From DATFFO01 sp963772815 (GTDB lineage: Bacteria > Actinomycetota > Acidimicrobiia > Spongiisociales > ZC4RG35), in assembly GCA_963772815.1 (NCBI GenBank), contig CAVYYV010000004.1:682001-746000 (forward strand): a DNA stretch of 64,000 bases, read 5' to 3'. This document shows, piece by piece, positions 41,654-50,761 of this stretch (positions are counted from its first letter, which is position 1; each line of letters begins with the position of its first letter). The notes under the pieces are model-generated. The model made no database searches, was not told the DNA's origin, and saw only the letters and a list, made by a program, of their open reading frames with translations. The position numbers and the translations under genes were made by a program.

Positions 41654-44184
41654 CAGCCCACACCCTGGGCGGCCACCACGCCCCGGTCGATTCCGCGCAG
41701 GGCCTCGGAGCAGGTCTGGCTCATCTCAGGGAAGGCGTCTTTGACCTGACGGACCAGATCGACCAGCTGGCGAGACACCCGGACGAAATCCCCCGGCGCC
41801 ATCAACCGATCCGGAAGATCCTCGAGCTCGGTTCCGGATGCCCATTCGTACACGGCTCTGACCACACCATTCTCGGGACGACGGCTGACCGGCAGCCGGC
41901 GCCGGCTCTCCCCCGCCGACAGCTCCTCCCACAACTCGACCACATCCACCCAGCGCTCCGCCAACCTGGCCGTCGGCCACACCGGTTCCCCTCCCGCCTC
42001 ACGCCTCGGCTGGTAGACGAAGGTGGAGCAAAACCCGGCCAGTTCCGCAGCGTCGAGATCCCAGAGGAAGCCCCTCTCGATGGATTCGGTCAAGAGCAGA
42101 TCGAGCTCGTTGTAGATGAACCGCAGCCTCTCACCGCGGGGCGTGAGATGCCAGCCGTCAACGTAATCCCACTCGCCCAGCAGCCCGTGGATGAGCCAGA
42201 ATTGCTCAACCAGACCGGTCCCGCCTGCTCGGCCGGAGGAGCGCATCTGCTCTAGACGGCGCCGGGTCCGACGCGCCCGGCGCAGCGAGCGCAGGTGGTC
42301 GTCTGCGTCCGGGCAAGAGCCCACAGGATGGTCGACTCCCCGGGTTCGGTCGGGGGACCGTTCCCGGGTCGGGTGGGGCAGCTTTCGCATCAGGCGGATG
42401 GCATCCTGGCGAAACCTGCGGTCCCGAGGGCGGAATGGGCTAGGCAGGTCGATGCGTCCTGCCTGACGAGTGCCCGCCACCACGTCACGAGCTCCAATGG
42501 TCGAAACCCGGCCCGACGTGCCCAGCACGAGAAGCCGGGCGCCCTTGTCGCGAGCGAGTCGCTTCAGCACCGCGTAGCGGCCCTGACGCGAGCCCCCCGG
42601 CACATCGATCACGTCACCCGGACGAAGCTCCCCTGCCAGCCCCCGGGGGCGCCCGTCACCTCGCGCCGAGAGGAGGTCGGCGTACTCGACGACCGATCCT
42701 CGCTCGCATTCGGCCTTGGCCTCCTCCTCGGCGAGGCGCTGTTCCATCTCGACGATACGACCGGCGACGGTCTCGGATTCCCGGGCATGCTGGAACTGGG
42801 CGAAGGACGCTCGAAGGAGCTCCTCGGCCCGACCCTCCTCGTAGTTGGCCACGAGATTGGCCGCCATGTTGTAGGTGGGACGGAAACTCGACGTGAGCTC
42901 GTGGCTGCCGGCCGACGCCACCGACACGACTTCTCCGAACGGAACGAATCGGGAGTGCAGGACGATCCCATGACCCACTTCGTCGATACCCCGCCTGCCC
43001 GCACGACCGGTCAGTTGCGTGTAGTCACCCGCCTGCATGAGCTCATGGCTCTCCCCATTGAATTTCGTCAGGTTCTCCAGGACGACCGTCCTGGCCGGCA
43101 TGTTGATGCCCAGGGCGAGGGTCTCCGTTGCGAAGACTGCTCCCAGGTAGCCGGAGGCGAACAACTCCTCCACCGTCTCCTTGAAAGCGGGGACCATCCC
43201 CGCATGGTGAGGTGCAACTCCAACCTCCAGACCTGCCATCCATCGCCCATATCCCAGCACCCCCAGGTCGGCGTCGCTCAAATGGGCGGTCCTCTCTTCG
43301 GCGATCCGGCGGATCTCGGGCCGCTCCTCGGCCGACGTGAGCCGGATCCCCGCTTCCAGAACCGCCAACGCGGCGGCATCGCAGCCCGCCCTGGAGAAGA
43401 TGAAGTAGATCGCCGGCAGGATGCCTCGGTCCGCAAGCTCCTCGACGACGTCCACCCGGCGCGGCGTGGTGAAGCGGTGAGACCTGCCTCGCTCCAGTCC
43501 GAGCATCCGCTCGATGCGGGGATTGGGCCTTTGACTCCCGTCGCGACTCACGAAGGTGGGAATTAGGGAGATCTCGTGGCTGCGCCTGTCCTTGATCATG
43601 TACTCAGCCTCCAGGGGCACGGGGCGCTTCCTGGCAACGACCAGGTCGGTGGCACCTCTTCTCTGCCGCACCCACTCGGCGAACTCGGCGCCATTGGCGA
43701 TGGTGGCCGATAGGGCAACCATCTGCACCGGGGCCGGGGCATGGATGATCACTTCCTCCCATACCGCACCGCGGAATGGGTCCTGGAGGTAGTGAACCTC
43801 GTCGAGTACGACTACCTCCACCTGGTCCAGCGACCCCTTCTCGGCGTAGATCATGTTTCGCAGGACCTCGGTGGTCATGACGACCACGTCACCATCACCG
43901 TTGATGACGTTGTCCCCGGTGAGCAGCCCCACCCGTTCTGCTCCGTACCTGTCGACCAGATCTCCGAACTTCTGGTTGGACAGTGCCTTGATCGGGGTGG
44001 TGTAGAACGCCCGCCGGCCCTTCTCCAGGGCCAAAGCCACAGCGGCGTCCGCCACCAGCGTCTTCCCAGAGCCGGTGGGGGCGGTCACCACGACGGACCG
44101 GCCGGCGGCGATCGACTCGGCGGCCTCGAGCTGGAACGGGTCCGGCCGGAAAGGGAGTGTGGCGAAGAACTCGGCCAGGCTCAT
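41653..44184 (-). CDS. helY: DEAD/DEAH-box RNA helicase of the Ski2/HelY type
   Basis: The 843-residue protein has helicase motif I TAPTGSGKTLVA, motif II VVLDEVHYLQDP (DEVH), motif III LSATIANG and motif VI QLTGRAGRRGID, all in the order of superfamily 2. A long C-terminal part is typical of Ski2/Mtr4-like proteins. Its place after tatC matches helY in mycobacteria (Rv2092c). It probably remodels structured RNA for decay or ribosome maturation. Confidence 0.93.
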   Translation of the reverse strand: MSLAEFFATLPFRPDPFQLEAAESIAAGRSVVVTAPTGSGKTLVADAAVALALEKGRRAFYTTPIKALSNQKFGDLVDRYGAERVGLLTGDNVINGDGDVVVMTTEVLRNMIYAEKGSLDQVEVVVLDEVHYLQDPFRGAVWEEVIIHAPAPVQMVALSATIANGAEFAEWVRQRRGATDLVVARKRPVPLEAEYMIKDRRSHEISLIPTFVSRDGSQRPNPRIERMLGLERGRSHRFTTPRRVDVVEELADRGILPAIYFIFSRAGCDAAALAVLEAGIRLTSAEERPEIRRIAEERTAHLSDADLGVLGYGRWMAGLEVGVAPHHAGMVPAFKETVEELFASGYLGAVFATETLALGINMPARTVVLENLTKFNGESHELMQAGDYTQLTGRAGRRGIDEVGHGIVLHSRFVPFGEVVSVASAGSHELTSSFRPTYNMAANLVANYEEGRAEELLRASFAQFQHARESETVAGRIVEMEQRLAEEEAKAECERGSVVEYADLLSARGDGRPRGLAGELRPGDVIDVPGGSRQGRYAVLKRLARDKGARLLVLGTSGRVSTIGARDVVAGTRQAGRIDLPSPFRPRDRRFRQDAIRLMRKLPHPTRERSPDRTRGVDHPVGSCPDADDHLRSLRRARRTRRRLEQMRSSGRAGGTGLVEQFWLIHGLLGEWDYVDGWHLTPRGERLRFIYNELDLLLTESIERGFLWDLDAAELAGFCSTFVYQPRREAGGEPVWPTARLAERWVDVVELWEELSAGESRRRLPVSRRPENGVVRAVYEWASGTELEDLPDRLMAPGDFVRVSRQLVDLVRQVKDAFPEMSQTCSEALRGIDRGVVAAQGVG

Positions 44185-44894
44185 CTATGCAGTACCAGCC
44201 GAACAAGCCAGTAGGTGGCCTCGTACATCAGGTAGAGCGGCACCGAGAGCAGGGTAAGGGTGAGGGCATCACCGGTGGGAGTGATCAGCGCGGCTCCGAT
44301 GACCACGATCAACACCGCCCAGCGCCGGCCTTTGGCGAGCTGGCGGGAGCTGACTACGCCTGCCGCCGCCGCCGCGAAGATGAACACCGGATAGAGGAAG
44401 GAAGCTCCGAACGCCAGCAGATAGCGCAGGGCGAACGAGTAGTACTCGGACAGTCGCAGGTCGCTTCGCACATCGGGAAAGATGTTGAGCAGGAAGCCCA
44501 AGGCCCGGGGAAGTGTCCAGTATCCGAAGGCGACTCCGCCCAGGAACAGGACCACCATCGTAGAGATGATCGGCACCGCCCATCGCCGCTCTCCGTGGGT
44601 CAGGGCCGGATTGATGAACGCCCAGATCTGATACAGCACGACGGGACTGGCCAGGATCAGGCCGCCGAAGAACGCCACCCGCATCAGGACGCCCCACTGC
44701 TCGGTCGGACCGAACACCTGGAACTGGGCGGAGGGATCCGATTGGTGGAACGGCCGCTCGATGATATGGCGCAGCGGAGAGGAGAAGATGAAGGCCACCA
44801 CCCCGGCCCCGAGCACGCCTGCACCGGCCTTGAGGATGCGCCACCGAAGCTCGTCCAGATGGGCGAGGATCGGTTTGGCCTCGTCGGCCTTCAC
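44181..44894 (-). CDS. tatC: Sec-independent protein translocase TatC
   Basis: TatC is the receptor of the twin-arginine export pathway. The protein has ILAHLDELRWRIL at its N-terminus with the conserved H-X2-ELR and Glu, six hydrophobic spans, and FGPTEQW and FGASFLYPVF motifs. I chose the GTG at 44894, which overlaps the tatB stop by four bases and gives 237 residues; the longer upstream frame is shadow. Confidence 0.94.
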   Translation of the reverse strand: MKADEAKPILAHLDELRWRILKAGAGVLGAGVVAFIFSSPLRHIIERPFHQSDPSAQFQVFGPTEQWGVLMRVAFFGGLILASPVVLYQIWAFINPALTHGERRWAVPIISTMVVLFLGGVAFGYWTLPRALGFLLNIFPDVRSDLRLSEYYSFALRYLLAFGASFLYPVFIFAAAAAGVVSSRQLAKGRRWAVLIVVIGAALITPTGDALTLTLLSVPLYLMYEATYWLVRLVLHR

Positions 44895-45307
44895 GCTCCG
44901 GTGTCCTCGTCGTCCTTCCCGACCGGCTCGACCGATGTGTCCTCTTCGGCCGACGGATCGACCCCTTCGATGCGGTCCAGGTCGGAGAGGGCGTCGGCGG
45001 CCGTCGGCCCGGACTTGGGCTCTGGTCCCACCCATCCGAGCCGGCTGACGTCGGCAGACGTGGCATCGATCTCCCGACCCACCTGGCCCAGTTCATCTCT
45101 GACAGACCTCAGAGGTGCTTCCAGGTCCTCTCTCAGCGTGCGCAGGTCTCCGACCTCCGCCTCCAGGCCGAGCCTCAGGTCACGGGCCGCCTTGCGCAAC
45201 TCGACCGACCATGCGGCCAGCTTTCGGGCGGCGTCGGGAAGCCGCTGGGGTCCAAGCACCACGAGCGCCAGGAGGATGATGATGATGATCTCACTGCCCT
45301 GGAGCAT
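44891..45307 (-). CDS. tatB: Twin-arginine translocase subunit TatA/TatB
   Basis: The N-terminal membrane helix (GSEIIIIILLALVVLGPQRL) ends in GPQRLPDAAR, the TatA/B hinge. A long amphipathic and coiled segment (about residues 30-85) and an acidic tail follow. At 138 residues, with the GP-X-[RK]-LP hinge, it fits TatB better than TatA. Mycobacteria have tatA at this locus. It starts the tatB-tatC pair. Confidence 0.88.
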   Translation of the reverse strand: MLQGSEIIIIILLALVVLGPQRLPDAARKLAAWSVELRKAARDLRLGLEAEVGDLRTLREDLEAPLRSVRDELGQVGREIDATSADVSRLGWVGPEPKSGPTAADALSDLDRIEGVDPSAEEDTSVEPVGKDDEDTGA

Positions 45308-45371
45308 TCCCCAATGGTAGACCCGCCGGCCACTGAGCAGACTCGCTGTCTGGGCCGAGCCGAGATGGAGA

Positions 45372-45662
45372 TCAGCCGGCCAGAAGGCGGAACGGATCGG
45401 GCTCGTTCTCCAGGGCCGCAGCGAACCGGGCGATTTCCTCTTCCGTTATCGGTGCCACGCTGACCACCTCGTATGCCACGCCGGTGGCCAGGAGGACGTT
45501 CACGACCCGGGCATTGGCCGGCCGGCGCTGCATCAATGAGCAAGTCGGGCAGGTGAACCGGTAGGTGCCTTCGTCCTCGTGGGGAGCGAGCTCGAGGGCC
45601 AGGTCACCGGGCGTCAGGTGGATGTCTCCGCACCGGGTGCAAGTGGTCTTGATGGTGGTCAT
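45372..45662 (-). CDS. Small zinc-ribbon protein between pafC and tatB
   Basis: The 96-residue product has CTRCGDIHLTPGDLAL and a second knuckle FTCPTCSLMQRR, forming a four-cysteine zinc ribbon. The C-terminal half is helical and acidic (ITEEEIARFAAALENEPDPF). It lies between pafC and tatB on the same strand. Function is unknown; the name of the family is not recognised. Confidence 0.65.
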   Translation of the reverse strand: MTTIKTTCTRCGDIHLTPGDLALELAPHEDEGTYRFTCPTCSLMQRRPANARVVNVLLATGVAYEVVSVAPITEEEIARFAAALENEPDPFRLLAG

Positions 45663-45744
45663 GAAATATCTCCGCACTCCGCTTTCTACAGTTCGCTATC
45701 GGCCCCCGAGGCGGGAAACTGAAGCGGTCTATCGACCCCTCAAG

Positions 45745-46674
45745 TCAGCGATAGTGGGCGATGATTCGCTTGCGAAGCGCCGCCAGAGCCTGCGCCACCT
45801 CGGGGCCTTCCCGCAAAGCGGCAGCTCCGCCCAGACGGAGAAGCAGACGGGCGGCCACGGCGGGGTCTGCAGCCGAAAACTCGACCACCAGCGTGTCGCC
45901 CATGGATTCCAGAACCTCCACCGGGTAATAGTCGGGCACCCAGCTCGCCGCCGGCGAGAGCTCGATGACGCATCGCACGTCGTCGTCGGATGGAACATAC
46001 CGCACCATCGGCTCGGGCGTCTTCGGGGGTGGCTCGAAATGCTCGCCCGTCACCACGACGTCCCGAATCCGGTCGAGGCGGAATACCCGCTCGGCCCGCG
46101 CCAAGCGGCAGTAGCCGGTCAGATACCAGTTGCCGAGCGCGGCGAATACGGTCCACGGCTCGACCGCCCGACGGGTCGTCTCGCCCTTGGAAAGCGATGT
46201 GTAGGTGATCTCCACAACGTTGTGCTCGCCGGCCGCATCTCGCAATGGGCCGACCAGATCCGGCTCACCGGCCACATCGACCGCCAGGCCCGTGCCTCCG
46301 TCGGGGGCAATCGTCGCGGCGAGCTTGTCGACTGCCGATTCGAGGGCGGGGCCACCCTGGCCGGCCGCGAGGACCGCCATGGCCGAGGCAAGCATCGACA
46401 GGGTCTCGGTGGGTGTGAGGCGGGGGGCGCCGGCGAAGTAGTCGGCCGTGTCGACAACCACCTCGTCGTCGTCGATGAAGGCGACCATCAGATCTCCCGG
46501 CCCGTAGCCCGGCAGGCCGCAGACGAAGACCATGTCCAGGTCCTTGGCCAGCTCGGCCTCGTCTCGATACCCGAACCGGCGGCAGACGTCGGCGACGGTG
46601 GTCCCCGGATGAGCGATGACCCACGGAAGCATGGTCAGGATCCGGGTGAGGCGGGTGGCGGTCCGGGTGCTCAA
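45745..46674 (-). CDS. pafC: Proteasome accessory WYL-domain regulator PafC
   Basis: The 309-residue protein has an N-terminal winged helix (RLTRILTMLPWVIAHPGTTV), a WYL domain around residues 165-215 (EPWTVFAALGNWYLTGYCRL then AERVFRLDRIRDVV) and a C-terminal WCX region. PafB and PafC form a complex that activates DNA-damage genes in mycobacteria and are encoded behind pafA. The TTG start overlaps the pafB stop (TTGA). Confidence 0.9.
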   Translation of the reverse strand: MSTRTATRLTRILTMLPWVIAHPGTTVADVCRRFGYRDEAELAKDLDMVFVCGLPGYGPGDLMVAFIDDDEVVVDTADYFAGAPRLTPTETLSMLASAMAVLAAGQGGPALESAVDKLAATIAPDGGTGLAVDVAGEPDLVGPLRDAAGEHNVVEITYTSLSKGETTRRAVEPWTVFAALGNWYLTGYCRLARAERVFRLDRIRDVVVTGEHFEPPPKTPEPMVRYVPSDDDVRCVIELSPAASWVPDYYPVEVLESMGDTLVVEFSAADPAVAARLLLRLGGAAALREGPEVAQALAALRKRIIAHYR

Positions 46675-47579
46675 GATGCAGCCTGGAGGAGCTCGACGAA
46701 CTGGGACCGCAAGCGTGGCGGGGCGACGATCTCGGCGGAGTCGTCGAAGCTGAGGATCCAACCGAAGAAGGCATCGACGTTGGTCACCGGCAACTCAACC
46801 GTCAGGGGACCGCTCTCATGGGCAACATGCAGGGTGCGGGCCGCCCACCACGCGATCTGGGGATCGAAGGTGACCTTGGCCACGATGGTCTCGTCGCCGC
46901 CGGCCTCCCATGGGTGCGACTCGATCTCGGCTCGGAGATCGAAGTCGGCGGGACGCGTGAAGTCGCCGGCCGCGCCCTCGACTTCGAGATCTTGCAGGCG
47001 GTCGACCCGGAAGACCCTCATGCCGGTCTCTCCTTCCCCCACGAGATACCAATGGCCGCGCCGGTGCGCCAGGCCATACGGCTTGATGTGGCGCTCTGTG
47101 TCCCGATAGGTGAACGCCACCCGGCGCCGCTCCGACACGGCTGCGAAGAGGTCGCCCAGACGATCGGCCGAAGCTCCCAGGTCGGCTCCGAGCGGCTCGT
47201 CGCCACCTTCAGGCCCCATTCCCCCCAGCTTGAAGAGGGCGTCTGCCGGAGCGGGTCCCCCGCCCAGGCGCACTACCCGGGCCGCCAGGGCGAGCGCCGC
47301 CCGCTCCTCGTCGGTCAGGCCCGGGTCGGGCAGGCGATAGGCGTCGGGATCGATCGTGTAACCGTGCTCCAGGCCCCAGCCGTCTGCTTCGTTCAGCTCC
47401 AAGGGGATACCGATGCGACGCAGCAGGTCTTTGTCCCGCTCGAACATCCGCCGGAAAGCCTCATCGGTCGAGCCCCCGTAACCGGCCACTCGGTGGCGAA
47501 TCTCGGAAGCCGGGACCGGGCGTCCCGTGGTGAGGAGAAAGGCGAGGAGGTTGAGCAGGCGCTCGATGACGTTGCGCAT
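46671..47579 (-). CDS. pafB: Proteasome accessory WYL-domain regulator PafB
   Basis: The product starts MRNVIERLLNLLAFLLTTGR, a helix-turn-helix followed by a WYL domain (IKPYGLAHRRGHWYLVGEGE and FRVDRLQDLEVEG), 302 residues in all. It is the partner of PafC. Read literally, its frame is continuous with the frameshifted pafA upstream; the real start is the ATG at 47579, placed just after the natural end of pafA at 47647. Confidence 0.9.
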   Translation of the reverse strand: MRNVIERLLNLLAFLLTTGRPVPASEIRHRVAGYGGSTDEAFRRMFERDKDLLRRIGIPLELNEADGWGLEHGYTIDPDAYRLPDPGLTDEERAALALAARVVRLGGGPAPADALFKLGGMGPEGGDEPLGADLGASADRLGDLFAAVSERRRVAFTYRDTERHIKPYGLAHRRGHWYLVGEGETGMRVFRVDRLQDLEVEGAAGDFTRPADFDLRAEIESHPWEAGGDETIVAKVTFDPQIAWWAARTLHVAHESGPLTVELPVTNVDAFFGWILSFDDSAEIVAPPRLRSQFVELLQAAS

Positions 47580-47646
47580 CCCCCTCCATTCAACCGGACC
47601 GAGTCCCGGAAGTGAACGACCGTCGGGCGACTGGCCACGGGCGCGC

Positions 47647-49001
47647 TCAGAGGCTGTCGATGAGCCTATCCACACGCTCGTCGTGGGACTTGAACGGGTC
47701 TTTGCATAAGACCGTGCGTTGGGCCTGGTCGTTGAGCTTGAGATGGACCCAGTCCACGGTGAAGTCGCGTTTGCGGGCCTTGGCCACGCGGATGAACTCT
47801 CCCGCAGGCGCGCCCGGGTCGTCTGGGGCGGGACGCGTACGGCGTCGCTGATCTCCGAGTCGGTCACGATGCGGTCCACCATCCCCTTGGCGGCCATCAT
47901 GTTGTACACGCCGCGCGATCTGTCCACGTCGTGATAGGACAGGTCCAGCATGGCCAGCCGGGGATCTCCCATCACCATGTGTCGCTGGCCGCGGTAGCGC
48001 TCCATCACCTTGTATTTGATCACCCAGTCGATCTCTCGATCGAGAGTCATCGGGTCCTTCTCCAGCCCGGTGAGCAGGTGCTCCCACATCTCCACCGCCC
48101 GCTGTACCTGGGGAGGAAAGCCCGGGCTGCGGGCAAAGCGCATCGCCCTGTCCAGGTACTCCCACTGGATGTCGAGGGCCGACAGCTCCCGGCCGTTGGC
48201 GAGGCGGATCTTCTTGCGACAGGTCAGGTCGTGGGAGATGTCGCGGATCGAGCGAATCGGGTTCTCCAGGGTGAGGTCCCTGAAGACGACGTCGCGCTCG
48301 ACCATCTGAAGCAGGGCGACCACCGTCCCCACCTTGACGAAGGTGGCGTATTCGCTCATGTTCGAGTCACCGGCGATGACGTGCAGGCGCCTGAAGCGCT
48401 CGGCGTCGGCGTGAGGCTCGTCCCGGGTGTTGATGATGGGCCGAGACCGGGTGGTGGCCGAGGAGACGCCCTCCCAGATGTGCTCGGCCCGCTGCGAGAG
48501 GGAAAAGGTGGTTCCGCGCGGGGTCTGGGTGAGCTTGCCGGCTCCCAGGAAGATCTGGCGGGTGACGAGGAATGGGATCAACACGTCCACCGTGCGATGG
48601 AAGTCCTTGTGCCGGCTGACGAGGTAGTTCTCATGGCAGCCGTAGGAGTTGCCGGCCGAGTCGGTGTTGTTCTTGAAGAGGTAGATCTCGCCCCGGATCC
48701 CCTCTTCCTCGAGACGCTGTTCTGCGGAGTGGACCAGGCCTTCCAGGATCCGCTCCCCCGCCTTGTCGTGGGCAACCAGGTCGGTCAGCGAGTCGCACTC
48801 GGGCGTGGCGTATTCGGGATGGCTGCCCACGTCGAGATAGAGGCGGGCACCGTTCTCGAGGAAGACGTTGGAGGATCTCCCCCACGAGACCACTCGCCTG
48901 AACAGGTAACGGGCGACCTCGTCTGGGCTGAGGCGACGCTGGCCGCGGAGAGTGCACGTGACGCCGTACTCGTTTTCCAGACCGAAGATGCGACGATCCA
49001 C
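47647..49001 (-). CDS. pafA: Pup ligase PafA, one-base frameshift near the C-terminus
   Basis: PafA attaches Pup to lysines of target proteins. The N-terminus RRIFGLENEYGVTC has the ATP/Mg glutamates of the glutamine-synthetase-like fold; NNTDSAGNSYGCHENYL and INTRDEPHADAERFR follow. At 47801-47803 the reverse-strand sequence has GGG where GGGG would keep the frame. After that point the correct continuation GEFIRVAKARKRDFTVDWVH to DRLIDSL is in the next frame and stops at 47647. With one base restored the protein would be 451 residues, the size of the mycobacterial enzyme. Assembly error and real mutation cannot be separated here. Confidence 0.88.
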
Positions 49002-49049
49002 GCGGTCAGCCTAGGGGAGATCGGAGCTCTTGGGGAGAACCGACTCGGA

Positions 49050-49724
49050 TCAGCCGGAGTCCTGATCCCCGGTGTCGCGGTCGATGCGACGGAAGCTGCG
49101 CCGGCCGTTGGAAACATCCAGAACGGCGATCTCCCAACCTTCCGATTCCCGCTCCTCGGCCCGGTGGAACGCCTCCGTACCCACCTCGATGGCCTCCTCC
49201 AGAGCGAGGCCCTCCCGCCAGGACTCCTCGAGGGCCGACACCAGCCCCTCAGCCCTGCCCCCGATGGCGGTGAAATGGCGCTCGTCGTAGAGGGTGCCGT
49301 CGTAGGAAACCCGATACAGCTTGTTCTCATCGTTGCCCGTGCCCAGCTCTGCGATGAGCACCTCCACCTCGTAGGGCTTCATCTCGTGGCTGAATATGGA
49401 TCCGAGGGTCTGGGCGAAGGCGGTGGCCAGCGCACGGGCGTTGACGTCCTCACGGCTGTACAGATAGCCCATGAGGTCGGCCTGGCGGACGCCGGCCTTG
49501 CGGAGGGTGTCGAATTCGTTGTAGCGACCCACACCGGCGAAGGCGATCCGGTCGTACACCTCGGCGATCTTGTGCAGAGACCGGGAAGGGTTCTCGGCCA
49601 TGATCAGCAGGCCGGAGCCGTATTCGAGAGCCACGATCGAGCGGCCCCGGGCGATCCCCTTGCGGGCGAACTCGGCCTTGTCCCGAACCAGTTGCTCGGG
49701 CGCCACATAGAAGGGCATGCTCAT
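49050..49724 (-). CDS. prcA: 20S proteasome alpha subunit
   Basis: PrcA forms the outer rings of the core proteasome and its gate. The N-terminus has PFYVAPEQLVRDKAEFARKG, the helix H0 region of actinobacterial alpha subunits, followed by GRSIVALEYGSGLLIMAEN. The 224-residue length is typical. The ATG overlaps the prcB stop (ATGA). Confidence 0.95.
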   Translation of the reverse strand: MSMPFYVAPEQLVRDKAEFARKGIARGRSIVALEYGSGLLIMAENPSRSLHKIAEVYDRIAFAGVGRYNEFDTLRKAGVRQADLMGYLYSREDVNARALATAFAQTLGSIFSHEMKPYEVEVLIAELGTGNDENKLYRVSYDGTLYDERHFTAIGGRAEGLVSALEESWREGLALEEAIEVGTEAFHRAEERESEGWEIAVLDVSNGRRSFRRIDRDTGDQDSG

Positions 49725-50536
49725 CGCACGGTCTCCACTGCCTCTCGGGCCACGGGGGTGATCACCTCGTCGGACAGCTCCTCGATGCCTTCTACATCGA
49801 TACGGAAGACGTTGGGCAGGATGCCCCGGAGCAGGTCGGGGCCCCCGGTAGCGGTGTCCTCCTGAGCCGCTGAGACCAGGGCCCTCACGGCCAAGTCGAC
49901 CGCGGCATCAGCATCGATGGCCGGGGCGTAGACGGTGCGGAGATACGACTTGGCCAATCGCGATCCAGAGCCGGTGGAGGCGAAGTCCATCTCCTCGTAC
50001 CTTCCCCCAACGACGTCGTAGCTGTAGAGCCGTCCCCGGTCGGTGACGTCGTCGTAGCCGGCGAAGAGGGGCACGACCACGAGCCCCTGGATGGCCATGG
50101 GCAGCTGGCCGCGCACCAGCCGGGCGAGGAAGGTGGCCTTCCCCTCCAGCGTGAGGCGCCGGCCCTCGACCTTATCGTAATGCTCCAGCTCGACCTGAAA
50201 TAGGCGCACCATCTCGATGGCCAGCCCGGCGATCCCGGCGATGGCCACCGCCGAGTAATGGTCCGCCTGGAAGACCTTCTGGATCTGACGGTGGGCCACC
50301 AGATTCCCTTCGGTGGCGCGGCGGTCACCGGCGATCACCACCCCGTCGGCATAGCGAAGTGCCAGGACGGTGGTTCCCTCGGGCAGCGACAGGTCCCGGC
50401 CGGCGCCGGCAGGCAGGTCCCAGCGGGGAGCCGCACCGACTTCTCTCAAGAGGTCACTGAAACTGCTGCCCGGCACCGGTGCGTCGAGAGGTAGGGGAAA
50501 ACGTGGCATAGACCCGCCACTGTAGACCGGACTCAT
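49721..50536 (-). CDS. prcB: 20S proteasome beta subunit (N-terminal threonine protease)
   Basis: PrcB is the catalytic subunit. A propeptide of about 54 residues ends at LPEG, after which the mature protein starts TTVLALRYADGVVIAGDRRA with the nucleophilic Thr1, Asp17-type and Lys33-type residues in place. An internal ATG at 50509 would shorten the propeptide to 45 residues and is possible. It lies between pup and prcA in the conserved order. Confidence 0.95.
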   Translation of the reverse strand: MSPVYSGGSMPRFPLPLDAPVPGSSFSDLLREVGAAPRWDLPAGAGRDLSLPEGTTVLALRYADGVVIAGDRRATEGNLVAHRQIQKVFQADHYSAVAIAGIAGLAIEMVRLFQVELEHYDKVEGRRLTLEGKATFLARLVRGQLPMAIQGLVVVPLFAGYDDVTDRGRLYSYDVVGGRYEEMDFASTGSGSRLAKSYLRTVYAPAIDADAAVDLAVRALVSAAQEDTATGGPDLLRGILPNVFRIDVEGIEELSDEVITPVAREAVETVR

Positions 50537-50571
50537 AGCAAGCCCAGGAGTCTGCTGGACCGGGACGGGCC

Positions 50572-50760
50572 CTACTGCCCGCCCTTCTGCACGTAGTTCT
50601 TGACGAACTCCTCGGCGTTCTCTTCCAGCACCGAGTCGATCTCGTCGAGCAGGTCGTCCAACTCATCCAGGTCGGATTCCGTCTCGACGACCTCGACCTC
50701 TTCGACCTCGTCCTGGTTCTGGCCCCGGCCGCGCGACTTCGATCTCTCTTGCTCTGCCAT
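50572..50760 (-). CDS. pup: Prokaryotic ubiquitin-like protein Pup
   Basis: The 62-residue protein is acidic and mostly disordered with a C-terminal helix (LDELDDLLDEIDSVLEENAE) and ends YVQKGGQ. The final Gln must be deamidated to Glu by Dop before PafA can ligate it. Position between dop and prcB is the usual one. Confidence 0.96.
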   Translation of the reverse strand: MAEQERSKSRGRGQNQDEVEEVEVVETESDLDELDDLLDEIDSVLEENAEEFVKNYVQKGGQ

Positions 50761-50761
50761 G

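Noticed and set aside
47795..47810. Programmed frameshift in pafA
   Set aside because: There is no slippery heptamer or downstream structure that I can see, and none is known for this family.
46671..49001. A single 776-residue PafA-PafB fusion
   Set aside because: The middle part is out-of-frame sequence rich in Arg and Ser; the true PafA end and the PafB start are both visible in other positions.
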